A stretch of 64,000 nucleotides of DNA from Populus alba. Lineage: Eukaryota > Streptophyta > Magnoliopsida > Malpighiales > Salicaceae. The notes beneath the pieces are model-generated. The model was not told the DNA's origin. It searched no databases and saw only the letters and a list, made by a program, of their open reading frames with translations. The stretch lies in assembly GCF_005239225.2 (NCBI RefSeq), contig NC_133292.1:6544985-6608984 (forward strand), in the 5' to 3' direction. How positions within the stretch are numbered: position 1 is the stretch's first letter; every line of letters begins with the position of its first letter. This document shows positions 1 through 11,537 of the stretch, piece by piece. The position numbers and the translations under genes are program-made.

Positions 1-50
1 CCCAACATGCCCTTCTACTCATTCAATTCCAAATCCTAAAAGCATAACAA

Positions 51-2225
51 ATGGTAGGCCTGCCAAGAAGCTTACTCCTTCCTATCATTTTCACCTCCAT
101 TGGTGTCGTCATCCTCTTCTCCCTATACCAATCCACTCACCACATCCCTAGCGCTGAATTTACTTCCAGTAACAACCCAATCAAAGCCCCAATTGCCCGA
201 TTTGCCCCTCAAAACTTCACTCTCTTAATCATAGTTCTCGCCTTTAACCGCCTAGACTCACTCTCCAGGTGCCTCAACTCCCTCTCTTCCGCCAACTACG
301 GTGGCGACACTGTCCACCTCCACATCCACATTGATCATTTTGCCCTCACCAATGAATCCCTCAACGTTATTGATAAAAAACTTGAGGAATCGCGAAAAGT
401 TTTGAACTTTGTTGATGGGTTTGATTGGAAATTTGGAAACAAAGTTGTGCATTATAGGACTAATAATGTTGGGTTGCAAGCTCAATGGCTAGAAGCTTGG
501 TGGCCAAGTTCAGATCATGAGTTTTCGTTTATTGTTGAGGATGATATGGAGGTTTCGCCGTTGTTTTATAAATTTGTGAGGAGTTTGATTGTTAATTACT
601 ATTACAATGTGTCGAATTTTAGTCCTTTTATATATGGTGCTTCACTTCAGCGTCCACGGTTTGTCCCAGGTACTGCTCTTATTTCAGGTTTTGTATTTGT
701 TAGACTGGATGTTTTAATGTTCAATGTTAAGGTTTATAGATTTCTTGATTTGTTATATTGGGTTTTTGTGGGCATGGAGGTTGCTTCTCTTGCTAAAACT
801 AGTTTTAGAAGTAGTGTTTGATTTTTTTAAAAAGAATTCTTTTACCTTTCTGAGAGTGATTTTGGTTTATCTGGTTGCTGATTGCAGGTAAACATGGAAA
901 CAAAATACAATTGGATAGTGAAACGCATCTTTTCTTGTACCAGTTGGTTGGTACTTGGGGTCAGATTCTCTTTCCAGAACCTTGGAAAGAGTTTAGGTTG
1001 TGGTATGATCTGCACAAGTCCAAGGGTATCAAGCCATTTCTTGATGGAATGGTAATCTAATGCCCCCCCTTCTTCACGTCCACTGATTGATTTTTTTCTC
1101 TGTCATTACTTGAAATCTTTGCTCAAATGAATTCTAAATCTAATATATTTGCAGGTGACTAATGGATGGTACAAAAGGATTGGAGAAAGAATCTGGACTC
1201 CTTGGTTCATTAAATTCATTCACTCTAGAGGTTATTTTAACATCTATACAAATTTTCAGCATGAGAGAGCACTCAGTGTCTCTCACAGGGATGCTGGTGT
1301 TAACTATGGGAAAACTGCTGGGCCTGACTCCCAATTATTGGATGGAAGTTCTCTTGACTTCAACTTACTGGAAATGCAACCTTTGAGCAATCTGAAATGG
1401 TATGATTACTGCTTCAGAGAAGTACTTCCTGGAAGAGTTGGAAGGACCTTGGATGAAGTTGGGTCTATTCTTCAGACTGTGCAGGAAGATCAGAGTGTTC
1501 TGCTTGTGAATATATTTGGGGCATCAGATACAATCACGAGGAACATGCTTTGCCACTTTGAGAGGCTAAATATAAGGAACTATGTATTGATTGGCCCTGG
1601 GTCTGATTTCCTATTTGATCTTGCTAGAAGAGGGCATCCTGTGATTGATGCTGACCAGTTTTTCAATTTTCATAGAGCACAGAAAGTAATGGGATTTCAA
1701 CATTCCAGTGCGGGGCTGATGAAGAACATTTTAGTGAATGCTTATGTAATCAAAAAGTGTTTAGAAAATGGGTATGATTCTTTGATAGTGGATGCAAACA
1801 TGCTGTTTCTCAGTAAAGTTCAAGAGTTCATTGATCCAACTAATGACTTCTATGCTGGGAAGAGCTTGGGATTTTTCTTTGTTAGGAGCTCTTCTTCTGC
1901 TCAAGAAATTTGGGCTGGTCTCCTGAAGAAGGTTGCTGCCACAATAGGTAATGTTTTGTTCCAAGGAGAGAGCACAGATTTTGTTTACTTAGTGAAGTTG
2001 TTGGAACAGAATGGTGTGAGAATTCACAGGGTTGATGAGGCGAGCGTTGGCATCCAGATTCATGCCTATACTTCTAATCAATCATCTGTGGAGGCTGGGA
2101 AGAAGATGGTTTATTGGTTTGCAGGCACAGGTGTGGATTTGATTCAAAAGCGGCTTCAAGAACTGAGTTTGTGGGTTGTGGATGGTGACTCTTCTTGCTC
2201 TGCTGTTGTTTGTCACCAGTCATAG
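51..2225 (+). CDS. Glycosyltransferase-like type II membrane protein (At5g12260-type), 3 exons
   Basis: Exons 51-669, 888-1051 and 1155-2225 join in phase (GT-AG borders) to a 617-residue protein. Residues 8-26 form one hydrophobic signal anchor, as in Golgi type II enzymes. Residues 57-170 look like a GT-A fold: a beta strand (TLLIIVLAFNR) and the acidic metal-site-like segment IVEDDMEV (EDD at 163-165). The large third exon holds a second nucleotide-diphospho-sugar-transferase-like domain with VDANMLFL where a DxD would sit, so this half may be non-catalytic. The family is known as putative glycosyltransferases with two such domains; the substrate is unknown to me. The ATG is the first in frame and precedes the anchor. 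It converges on the PPR gene downstream. The window starts only 50 bases upstream, so the promoter is not visible. I am confident of the family but not of the function. Confidence 0.85.
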
Positions 2226-2829
2226 GCTCATAGCATCTAGTGGTAGGCAGATTTTGTTTAACCATTTTTTACCAATATTCTTTGTACAATCTGTACAAAT
2301 ATTCAGAAATTCTTTTGCATGCATATGCTGTATTGTAAATTTTTGGAACAATGAAACCCAAAAACTTGGTGCAATGGGAATTTGTTCGGAACATGTTTTT
2401 AGTCTTGGGACCATGCTTGAGTTATAATTGACAAGAGTTCCCTGCTAGCTTGGACAGATTGATTAAAAACTTCTGAATCGTCGTGCCATGTAAATAATAT
2501 CATGAACATGCTGCCTGATCGTTGAATTGACGGGGACCTCAGCTGTGCAAGGTAGGTGAATTGGCCAGAAAAATTGATCGCAGCAATACTAGCAACCAAT
2601 TTCATTAATTTTCCAGAGTTAAGTTATGTCCACGTTAATATAAATTACTCAGATATCCACTAAGAGACCACCAAGCGGGTAAAGATTACTTGGTTGCAAA
2701 CCGATACCCAAAAATGATTTGAGATAACCATCTATCCCGCTTCCTCTCTTACAACACATCCAAATCGAAAGGGCTAAACCACTTGAAGATCGGGCACTCT
2801 TTTGTAAAATGAACCTCGGAATTCAATTT
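2226..2829. other. Convergent 3' flank between glycosyltransferase and PPR gene
   Basis: About 600 bases without a credible reading frame. It should hold the 3' UTRs of the two convergent genes. Short frames here have no family features. No repeat was recognised. Confidence 0.6.
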
Positions 2830-5289
2830 TCAAACATTGAATAATTGAATCAGGGAGGCACATAGAAGACTTGAATCAACATTCATCATTCTCTCTCCAG
2901 CTACAAAAGCATGAACCTGGTTATCAATCTGAACCCAACTGCAACCGGGATTTTTCTTCGCGCCTCTCGATTTCATCAATTTCCTTACCTGGTTTGCCTC
3001 GTCCCATTTTCCAGCTTCTGCATACATGTTTGAAAGAACCGAGTAGTATCCAGAATGCTGGGGTTTCAACTTGAACAAATGTTCAGCTGCCCAATGAGCC
3101 AACTCAATATTCCCATGTATTCGACATGCCCCAAGCAAAGCACCCCATACATTGGTATCGGGTTCAATGGGTAAGCTTTCAATAAGTTTTACTGCTTCCT
3201 CTATAAGTCCAGCCCGGCCAAGGAGATCGACCATACAAGCATAGTGCATTTGCGTTGGCTTAATATTCTGGACCTGCATATGCTCAAAATATTTCTTCCC
3301 CTCTTCAACTAGCCCTCCATGACTGCAAGCAGACAAGACCGCAATGTATGAAACTGAATCATATTCCACCCCATTTTCCTTCATTGCTTCAAAAAGGTTG
3401 ATAGCAATCGTCAATTCACCCAGCATTCCGTAACCTAAAATCATAGAATTCCAAGAGGCCGTGTCCCTGCTTGCAATTTGACGAAAGACCTTACCAGCAA
3501 GATCAATTCGTCCACATTTGATATAGAAGTCCAAAAGTGCATTGGCAATGAAGAGGTGCGTGTGCAAATGCTTTCTTACTGCTAATCCATGAACCTCTTT
3601 CCCTTGTTTCAATGCAGCAAGATTTGCACACGCTGAAATAACACCCATATAGGAAACTACATCAAGCTTTATACCCTTAATTCCCATTTCCAAGAATAAA
3701 CTAAGAGATTCTGAGCAATCAGTTGTTTGAGAGTAGCCTATAATTAAAATGTTGTAAGATACTTCATCTCTAAGGGAGATCTTAAAGACTCTTCGAGCAA
3801 GATTTAGACAACCACATTTCGCATACATGTCTGTCAGAGCATTTGACACAAATAGATCAACAGAGGACCCTGTGCGAATTGCCCTTGCATGGATTTCTTT
3901 TCCAGGACGAAGGAATCCTATTCGGGCACACGCTGGGAGAACATTCGTGAAGGTGACAGAATTTGGTATTTCACCGTCAGCTTGCATTTGCCTCACTAAA
4001 TCTACAGCTGCTAATTCAAGACTATTTTGAGCAAAATTAGCTACCATGGCATTCCAAGAAACAATATTCTTTTCACCTATCTGGTTGAACACATTGGATG
4101 CTTGAAGTGAACGACCTGATTTTGCATACATATCAATCAAAGCATTGGCAACAAAAATATCTGATTCAAGTCCAAATCTTAGACTACACCCGTGAATTTC
4201 CATCCCCGAGTCAAAAAGTTTTAATTCAACCAAGACAGGCAACATACTGGAAAAAGTGACAGAATTCGGCTTCACTCCTCCATCAATCATCAATCTAAAC
4301 ATCTCCAACGCATCTTGATTACGCTCAAGATAAGCAAGACTAGTAATTATTGCATTCCAAGAAACCCCATTTCTCTCTGAAATTTCATCAAAAACACGCC
4401 TCGAGTCTTTCACATACCCGCATTTCCCATACACATCAACCAAAGCATTCCCTACAGTCACCTGAGAATCCAAGCCAGTCTTCACAGCATAACAATGAAT
4501 TTGCCTCCCCATAACCCCATCCTCAAGTCCCGCGCAAACCGGCAAAACACTCACAACACTAACCATATTTGGCCTAAACCCAGGCCTCAAATTCATTTCA
4601 CAAAATAAATGAATCGCTTCGGCATAGAAACCATGAACCGAAAACACCCCAATGACCGAATTCCACGACACAACATCTCTTTCAAGCATTTCATCAAACA
4701 CCCTCTTCACATCTTTCAAACCCCCGCAATTCCCATAAAACAATAATAATGTGTTCCCTACAAACACATCCGAATCAAACCCAAGTTTAAACACAGCCCC
4801 GTGAATCTCTCTACCTTTTTGAACACTCAAATTATCGGCACAAGCTTTCAGTACAAAAGGAAAGGTGTGGTCATCAAGTCTAACACCCATTTTAACCATT
4901 TGATTATATGTTCTAAAATCATCATTAACGCGCGCCACCGACAAAGCGCGAATGAGAGTGTTCCACAAGAAAGCAGAGCGAGAGAAAGGCAGAGTTTGAT
5001 GAAACAGATAGAGAGAGGTGGTGGGGTCATGAAAAGTGGCGTACTTGAGGATGAGAGAGGCACAAAGAGAGATACTTTGAGGAAGGAAGGCATTGAGGAG
5101 TGCAGAGGCGTGAGATTGTTTGGTTTGGGGGAGAGATTTGGCGTTGGAGATTAGAGAGAGGAGACTAGCGTGTGTGGAGAAAGAAGAGGAGTGTTTGCAT
5201 GAGAGTGTTGAAAGCAGGTGGTGAAAAGCTTTTACACTTGCATTGTTAGAGAATGAGAACATAGAAAGAGCGAGGGAGCAACAGAACAA
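2830..5289 (-). CDS. Pentatricopeptide repeat protein, PLS class with E domain
   Basis: An intronless 819-residue frame on the minus strand. The N-terminal 60 residues are rich in Ser, Ala, Leu and Lys with few acids, as in organelle targeting peptides. From about residue 100 to 690 there is a chain of PPR motifs in the P-L-S order (for example DVVSWNSVIGVF, GREIHGAVFKLG, SDVFVGNTLLLFYG). The C-terminal block with GALLGACRIHGNIELA, YYSVLSNMYAEAGKWDEA and KKNPGCSWVQI is the E/E+ extension. There is no DYW deaminase domain; the protein ends about 25 residues after the E region. Members act in chloroplasts or mitochondria as sequence-specific RNA-binding proteins, usually for C-to-U editing, with a DYW partner supplied in trans when absent. 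The RNA target cannot be read from the sequence. A TGGGCC-type (site II) element lies about 160 bases upstream of the ATG. Confidence 0.93.
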   Translation of the reverse strand: MFCCSLALSMFSFSNNASVKAFHHLLSTLSCKHSSSFSTHASLLSLISNAKSLPQTKQSHASALLNAFLPQSISLCASLILKYATFHDPTTSLYLFHQTLPFSRSAFLWNTLIRALSVARVNDDFRTYNQMVKMGVRLDDHTFPFVLKACADNLSVQKGREIHGAVFKLGFDSDVFVGNTLLLFYGNCGGLKDVKRVFDEMLERDVVSWNSVIGVFSVHGFYAEAIHLFCEMNLRPGFRPNMVSVVSVLPVCAGLEDGVMGRQIHCYAVKTGLDSQVTVGNALVDVYGKCGYVKDSRRVFDEISERNGVSWNAIITSLAYLERNQDALEMFRLMIDGGVKPNSVTFSSMLPVLVELKLFDSGMEIHGCSLRFGLESDIFVANALIDMYAKSGRSLQASNVFNQIGEKNIVSWNAMVANFAQNSLELAAVDLVRQMQADGEIPNSVTFTNVLPACARIGFLRPGKEIHARAIRTGSSVDLFVSNALTDMYAKCGCLNLARRVFKISLRDEVSYNILIIGYSQTTDCSESLSLFLEMGIKGIKLDVVSYMGVISACANLAALKQGKEVHGLAVRKHLHTHLFIANALLDFYIKCGRIDLAGKVFRQIASRDTASWNSMILGYGMLGELTIAINLFEAMKENGVEYDSVSYIAVLSACSHGGLVEEGKKYFEHMQVQNIKPTQMHYACMVDLLGRAGLIEEAVKLIESLPIEPDTNVWGALLGACRIHGNIELAHWAAEHLFKLKPQHSGYYSVLSNMYAEAGKWDEANQVRKLMKSRGAKKNPGCSWVQIDNQVHAFVAGERMMNVDSSLLCASLIQLFNV

Positions 5290-5445
5290 ACTGATTTCTG
5301 ATTCTCAAAGTGTAGTTTATTAAGGGATTGCCTTCTGCACGGACTGGGTGTTTCAACTCTCTTTCAAATCGTCGCCGGAATCGACCATTTGCTCTTTGAA
5401 TAAACACTCTAAATTCAATTTGAAGTTAGGAGTTGTCAACTTTTT

Positions 5446-5451
5446 GGCCCA
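5446..5451 (-). promoter_or_regulatory. Site II-like element (TGGGCC) upstream of the PPR gene
   Basis: GGCCCA on the plus strand reads TGGGCC toward the PPR start, 157 bases upstream of its ATG. TGGGCY elements bind TCP factors and are common in plant housekeeping and organelle-related promoters. A single hexamer is weak evidence. Confidence 0.35.
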
Positions 5452-5559
5452 GTGGGGCTTTTAGGGAGCTCACCTTCCATAATCTAGTGTAGTGATGGGT
5501 CACATAATACATCTGAATCCACGTTCTACATTTAAGCTCCAAATTCCAGAGTGAGCTTC

Positions 5560-7890
5560 ATTGTTCATCATGGATAACTTGTGCGAGCATGTTTTGTGAC
5601 GTGAATTCTGTGATCAAGGGTGTAGACTCCCGAACCCATCAACATTGATTTTGAACTAATCATGAATTTTATCAATTGTAAATATTTCTTAATAAAATTA
5701 GATTGATAATTTGGAAATTAATTTGAAATTTATTTTAAAAAATATTGGAGATTCTTTCTATTAAAAAAAAAGTGACAACAATTAAAATAAATTAAATTAA
5801 ATTAATTAAAACAAGCTCAGGCATGTGTTCCTAAATTTAAAACTCACCCACACACCTAGGCTTTCCTTGTAGTGGCCCAGGGGATTAGGCCATAGGCGCT
5901 TACACGTGTACTTGTTTTTGCCTTGATTTTTTTTAATATATATAAGAAAACATTTATTTAATATGGCTACCTACATGATTTAGATTACATGATTGATAAA
6001 TTAAACCATAACACTTGTATTATTTTTTAAAAATTGAAATATTTTTTTAATATATTTTTTAAAATTATGTTTCAATTAATATCACTCATTAATAATATTT
6101 TTTTATTTTTTTATTTAATCTTTTATTTAATAGAGAATTTTCTTAAATTATTTTGTGTGTATTTAATTTTTGAAGATTTTTTTTTATTAATTTGTGTGTT
6201 TTTTTATCTTTTGCATAGATGAATTTTATTTTTTAAAATAAAAAATGTTTATTTTTGAAATGTTATTTTTAACATGTGAAACTTTACATAATATCTTTTT
6301 ATATTCTATTCAATTAATTTAATATGTTTGTTTATTTTTATTATTGTTTGATTGAATTAAAAAAATATTTTAATCAATAAAATTTAGTAAACACAATTGG
6401 ATAATTTTATATCTTTTTGTAATATTAAATATCTTAATCTATACTTGTTTTTTTATTTTTTTATTTTTATTTTTAGTTGTTCGTTAATGACTCTTTTTTA
6501 ATTTATTAACACACATGATTTTCCTATTTATTTGATTATGTGCATGGATAAACATTTTGATCTGTACTTATAAAATTTAGAAAATTTTAACTACAAAAAT
6601 ACATTAAGAAAAGCATGCATTTACAATTTCTTTATAAGGTATAAAAATATTTAACTTGTAATAGAGCGTGGATCACATGACAAGTAGATTGCTATTATGA
6701 AATGCAATCACAAGTTTGGTTAAATTTTTTTTTTTAAAATGATTGGAATTAACAAGAAAAAAAAACCATTTTTTTTGTTTGAATCGTTGAAGTGATATTT
6801 CTTTATATATTTTGGTCCTTGTCTGTTAAAAAAAGTTAACATTTCAATCACAAAATATCATTTTTTTACATTCAATTCCTTGCAAACCGAGAAAGAAGAG
6901 AGAACCATTGAGAAATGAAGAGAAGGGGGGAACCAATTAAAACTATATATTTTTTATTTGATGTTGAGTTTTCAAGCTAATTAAAACATGTTTTGTTGCT
7001 GGGAATAAGACTTTAGAAATTATTAAGATTATCATCATCATCATCATTATTATTATTATTTTGTTTTTTTTTTAAGTAAAAAATGTTGAAGCTAAGGTTT
7101 ATGAGGCTGTAAAGCTTGGATCCTTATTTCCTGGACACTAAAAGTGCTCAAAAACTATTGCAGCAGGCGAGATGCAATTTATTCTGTTAGTGTATAATTA
7201 ACTAAATAACATGATATTTATTTTTGTATTTGACATTAAAGTATTTATTTTTATCATTATAAAATTAAGTCAAAATATTTCTAAAAAAACAAAGTTCTTG
7301 ATATCAATGAAGTTCATTATCTAGATCGTGAGTTTAATAAATTATGTTGTTTAAACTAAGTTGATTCAATATATTTAACATCTTAGTGCTAAAAAAAGAA
7401 TCATCTTGAGTTATTTTTTTAAAAGCCAATCAATTTTTTTTAGCAATCATTTAAATTACTCTTAAACTTGCTAGGTCGATCGAATCATGTCATGATAACT
7501 GATCTTGTATAATTGAATTTTAAATTCAAATTAAAAATATAACTAGGTTGAAAAAATTTAATATTTATTTTCAAATCAAATTTAATAACAATTTCAAATA
7601 ATATTCACTTGATAATTTTTTTACATTTTTATAATAGATTATTAGAGACTAAGAGCAACCTTGTAAACTAATGCATAACTATTTAATTTGATAATAATGT
7701 CAACATCACAAGCATTAATGGAGTATAATCTGAGACCAATGGCTTCCTGGATTTGGTTCCTAATCCTTTGATCTGGCAAAGGAACACAGTCTCCACACAA
7801 ATGGTAAAGCACTGCAACAAAATCAATAAAAAAGGCAGTCACATGCTTGGACTGAAAGCATACTATTGTATCTAGAGAATTACATTCACT
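5560..7890. other. AT-rich intergenic spacer
   Basis: Very AT-rich DNA with T and A runs and a trinucleotide microsatellite (ATC)n(ATT)n near 7030-7060. A 115-residue minus-strand frame at 7642-7989 resembles no family I know and has no supporting promoter or splice structure. I see no gene. Confidence 0.6.
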
Positions 7891-7895
7891 GACGC

Positions 7896-8501
7896 CACGT
7901 GAGCGAGACATGTGAGGTGCCTTTCTTGCGACAATAAAAAAAAGGAGGGCGGTGGCAGGGGTGGGGCTCAGGCTAGCCTTCTGATACAAGAAATTGGACC
8001 ACGTGATAGGTCATCCACTGCTCCCTGTGGTATTTTTTAAGGCAGGACAGATGTTTCGAAGGCAGCTGCTAAAAACGGACCACCTGATGCTTCTAATTGT
8101 CTGTTGAGATTTTTTTTCCTAGACTTCAAACTGGCTGCTGTGTTTAGACTGTGTGCCCCGCTCGACGGTGATCTGCAATGTGCGCCCTCATGGTGTTTAA
8201 TACACAGGCACTGCTTGGTTGGTCCCCGGCAAAATCTGAAGGAACAAGAAAAGAAGGAAGATTAATGTTCAAGACAGCAAGGCCTAGCTATGAATCTTGA
8301 AAGACAGATAGATTCCACGTGAAAATCATTTCTTCCCTGCTGAATTGTCAGCAATTCATGTAGCCATGTAACTTGGATCAAGAAGTGACAGGGAATCATA
8401 CCCACACAGCTTGCATTAAAAAAGCAGAAGCTCCACCTGATTTTTATCCTCTACTAATGTCAAATGTAACAGGAGAGGCAAAGCATGTCTGCAGCCACGT
8501 G
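7896..8501. promoter_or_regulatory. Cluster of four palindromic G-boxes (CACGTG)
   Basis: Perfect CACGTG hexamers lie at 7896-7901, 8000-8005, 8316-8321 and 8496-8501, that is four in 606 bases where about one per 4 kb is expected by chance. G-boxes bind plant bZIP and bHLH factors (ABA, light). The segment is also less AT-rich than its surroundings. No gene is seen next to it, so it could be a promoter of a non-coding or missed transcript, or a distal element of a neighbour. Confidence 0.45.
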
Positions 8502-8773
8502 GAATCCTGTCACATGATCAAAATAGCTTTCGCTTGCTTATATTGGCTACTGGCTTAATCAACCTCTCCTTCCACGCCTAAATACGACAGCGTTGAGGCT
8601 ACGATCTTAGTTTGTTCCGGAGGTTTTTTTTTTTAACTGTTCGAGAAGATGAACTGAACTCCGTGTTCGAGTTGAGCATGCGTCGCAAAAGAGTTTGTGT
8701 AAAAATGAACATTTTTTCCGACCCCAGAGCATAGATTATTGGATATTATAACGGGTAGATTTTACATATGTTA

Positions 8774-9050
8774 AAGAATAATATAAATTATATTTTGAAA
8801 TTTTATTTAACAATTTAAATTATTGAATTGAGATAATTTTTTAATATAGTATCAGAATCTTACTAACCAAGTGATCTCAAGTTTAAACCTTACTATCTCT
8901 ATTTATTTGATAAAAATTAAAGTAATGTGAATCTGTGCATGTTTCAAATTCAAAATTTCACCTGAGAGAGATATTTTAAGAATAATATACATCATATCTT
9001 GAAATTCCACTTGACAATTTAAGTTATTGGACTGAGATGGTTTTTAACAA
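8774..9050. mobile_element. TRIM-like element: short direct repeats with a decayed Met-tRNA primer-site-like segment
   Basis: A stretch of about 75 bases (8774-8848, starting AAGAATAATATA) recurs at about 8978-9050 with the same order of landmarks: TTGAAATT, ACAATTTAA, TTATTG and GAGATAAT/GAGATGGT. Directly after the first copy comes TAGTATCAGAATC, which resembles the TGGTATCAGAGC site used by retrotransposons primed with initiator Met-tRNA. Repeat, primer-site-like segment, short internal region without coding capacity, then repeat is the layout of a terminal-repeat retrotransposon in miniature. Ends and target-site duplication were not resolved. Confidence 0.5.
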
Positions 9051-9299
9051 TATATAAACACTTATTCTTCAAATAAATGGTGTTCTTGAAATAATTTTTA
9101 CGGTAATCAAGATTAAGTTTTACCTTGAACATTTAAAAAATATCAGCATGATGTGTTCAAGTGAGCTTAATAATTTTTTAAAAATATTAATCTCATATTT
9201 TAAATTTAAAAAAATAATAAAAAAATAAACACAGTTCTTTAACCATCAAATTAACTCAACATAGTTTATCTATATACATATACTTAACCGTGAGGTGTA

Positions 9300-10820
9300 A
9301 TATTATTGAATTAGGAAAACGAGATGCGATGGGCGTGATTGACATGTCACATGGCCACATCGCCATCTCATGTGCCCCTGCCAGCAAAGCTCCTTCTAAC
9401 TTTTTTCCAGGCTGTCCTTTTTCCCCCAATCCAAGGCCGATGCACCAAACAAATCTCTCTCCTTAGTCACTTCTTCGAGTTAACAATAATTTTTAATCAG
9501 AGAGATTAGTCAATAACATGATGCTTAATAATTAAGCTGACAATTATACTTGCATCTGTTAACAGAAAATAGATCCAACTGATATCAACATACTCTGTTA
9601 ACTGACGGCTGATGATCTTGTAGGCGAGAAGGCCATCAAGCACCCATGTGGGCCATGCCCCGTGGGTTGAAAAAGGGACCGAGTCAACGTGCATTTGAAT
9701 CGTTGAGATCCAAATCTTGCACATCATGATCCGTGGCTTTTTCAAGATCTACGACACGCAGTAATGTTACTATTACGCATGGATTCGTAATCATAATATT
9801 TCTCTATGACATATATAATATTTTTCTTGTCAGATAATTTTTTATTGTTACTGTGACAAAATTAGTCAAGTTATGAAATGGCAAATAATCTTTTACTGTG
9901 TGATGAGTAAATATATTTAAATTATTGCAATGTCAGGACTTGAATACTACATGTTTTTTTCAACATCACAGTACACATCGAATTATAATTGCATTATGAG
10001 TATGTATGAAAATATAATTATAGTTATATTTTTAAATATTTTTTATTTAAAAATATATTAAAATATTATTTTTTTATTTTTTAAAATTATTTTTGATATC
10101 AGTATATCAAAATATCTAAAAAAATTTAAAAAATATTAATTTAAAATAAAATAAAATAATATTTTTTTAAGATATTTTTAAAACTAAAAAAACTAATAGA
10201 ATAAATATTATTCATTTAAGTAATTAATTAACTCATGAAGTGATGAAATAATCTTTTACAGCATAATAAGTGAAAGCGAGCCTCGTTTACTATTCATTAA
10301 TTAAATATATTATAACATAATTTAGCTAATCTAGAAAACATTATAAATATAACATGTTATATTACACAACAAGCAAATATTTTAAATCATATATATTGTA
10401 TAAAAATAGGATATCATAACAAATATTTTTTTATAATGTTTGATTTTACAGTAACAAAACTCAATTATTTTAAAAAAATAATAATATAAAATTTATTATT
10501 TTTAAATTAGTTTTTATGATACAATCAAACATTCAAAAATAATTTTTAACTTCTTTTCATTTCATGACTCAATCAAATATATAAAAAAATAATTCTTATT
10601 GAAGAAATTATTATTTTTGGATCACTTTATGATAAAACAAGCAAGGATGATTAACATGCAACTTGAAGGGATTATAACTACAATGGAAAATGCTTCATAA
10701 CAAGTAACTGGAAGGGAACATAAAAACACATAATCAAATAGCACTGCCGGCCAAAAAAGGACTATCAAGTCATTTCAAACTAGGTCATCACTGTCAGCAA
10801 ACCCTGATTTTCAAATATCA
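9300..10820. other. Intergenic spacer with two GC-richer islands and an AT-rich repeat copy
   Basis: Two less AT-rich islands (about 9310-9475 and 9590-9765) stand out but have no coding features. About 10015-10190 is one copy of the dispersed AT-rich repeat described separately. The rest up to the tubulin promoter is AT-rich without recognisable features. Confidence 0.5.
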
Positions 10821-10836
10821 AGTACGATGACAAAGC

Positions 10837-10942
10837 CAAATCAAACCTACATCTACACCGTTAAACAATCACGATCCAACGGAATCGAACGGTCTACAGA
10901 AAAAAGAGAGGGAAACAACCACAGCCGTCCGATTCACACACC
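10837..10942 (+). promoter_or_regulatory. Proximal promoter block of beta-tubulin gene 1 with MSA-like sites
   Basis: A block of about 105 bases upstream of the TATA box that is also present before the second tubulin gene. It contains ACCGTT (10857-10862, AACGGT on the other strand), CCAACGG (10876-10882) and GAACGGT (10887-10893), which fit the AACGG core of mitosis-specific activator elements bound by MYB3R factors. It ends with a shared ACAGCCGTCCGATTCACACA run. Conservation between the two copies while the surroundings diverged suggests function. That this is cell-cycle control is my inference. Confidence 0.6.
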
Positions 10943-10958
10943 TTGCCTTGGCCTTTTC

Positions 10959-10967
10959 CTTATATAC
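10959..10967 (+). promoter_or_regulatory. TATA box of beta-tubulin gene 1
   Basis: CTTATATAC lies about 125 bases before the leader-intron donor (GT at 10090+1000, i.e. 11090). Position and sequence fit a plant TATA box. Confidence 0.6.
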
Positions 10968-11089
10968 CCACGCATGTTTCCGCTTGTCTCCACAGCTACA
11001 CTCTCCACTTGCTCGCTGTCACTTGCTCGATATCCGGAAATCTCACCGGACGCGCCGCACTTTCACAGCCAGTCTCCGATTTCTCAACG

Positions 11090-11521
11090 GTGAGTTTTAA
11101 TATCCAGATCTGATCTCAATTTCTCTTTTCAAGTCTGTTTGGATGCCGAGAAATTACGGAGAGAAATAATCAAAAGCTGAAAACCATTGATTTATCTTCC
11201 CGACTTATGCATCATGCGTTATTTGCTCAGCAACTGCGTATTCCATTTGCTCAGAAACTAGATCTGTGACAACTGACAATACACTGTTTTAAGCTATTAA
11301 TTTGTGTATCTTCGCTTCGTTTAGTGATTTGATTGTTCTTTACCGATATCATCTTCTCTTATTTGCCGATATCAAATTTGTTACGAGTTTAAACTCCAAA
11401 TCGCAGTGTTGAATAGAGTCTCAGATCTGATGTCTGTGTTGCAAATTAATTAAACTGGTTTACTAGTGCTTAGTTTTTTTTTATTATGCGGCTCCCTTTA
11501 TTCTTTTTTTATTTTCTGCAG
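11090..11521 (+). other. 5' UTR leader intron of beta-tubulin gene 1
   Basis: CTCAACG|GTGAGTTT at 11090 is a strong donor and TTTTCTGCAG ending at 11521 a strong acceptor, 16 bases before the ATG. The second tubulin gene has the matching donor (CTAACG|GTGAGTTT at about 16227) and an acceptor just before its ATG. Leader introns often raise expression of plant tubulin genes. Confidence 0.7.
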
Positions 11522-11537
11522 AAATATAATATAAAAA

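Noticed and set aside
6034..6222. 62-codon plus-strand frame
   Set aside because: Phe/Ile/Leu low complexity from T-rich DNA, no codon-level support.
7642..7989. 115-codon minus-strand frame
   Set aside because: Longest frame of the spacer but no recognisable motif, promoter or splice context.
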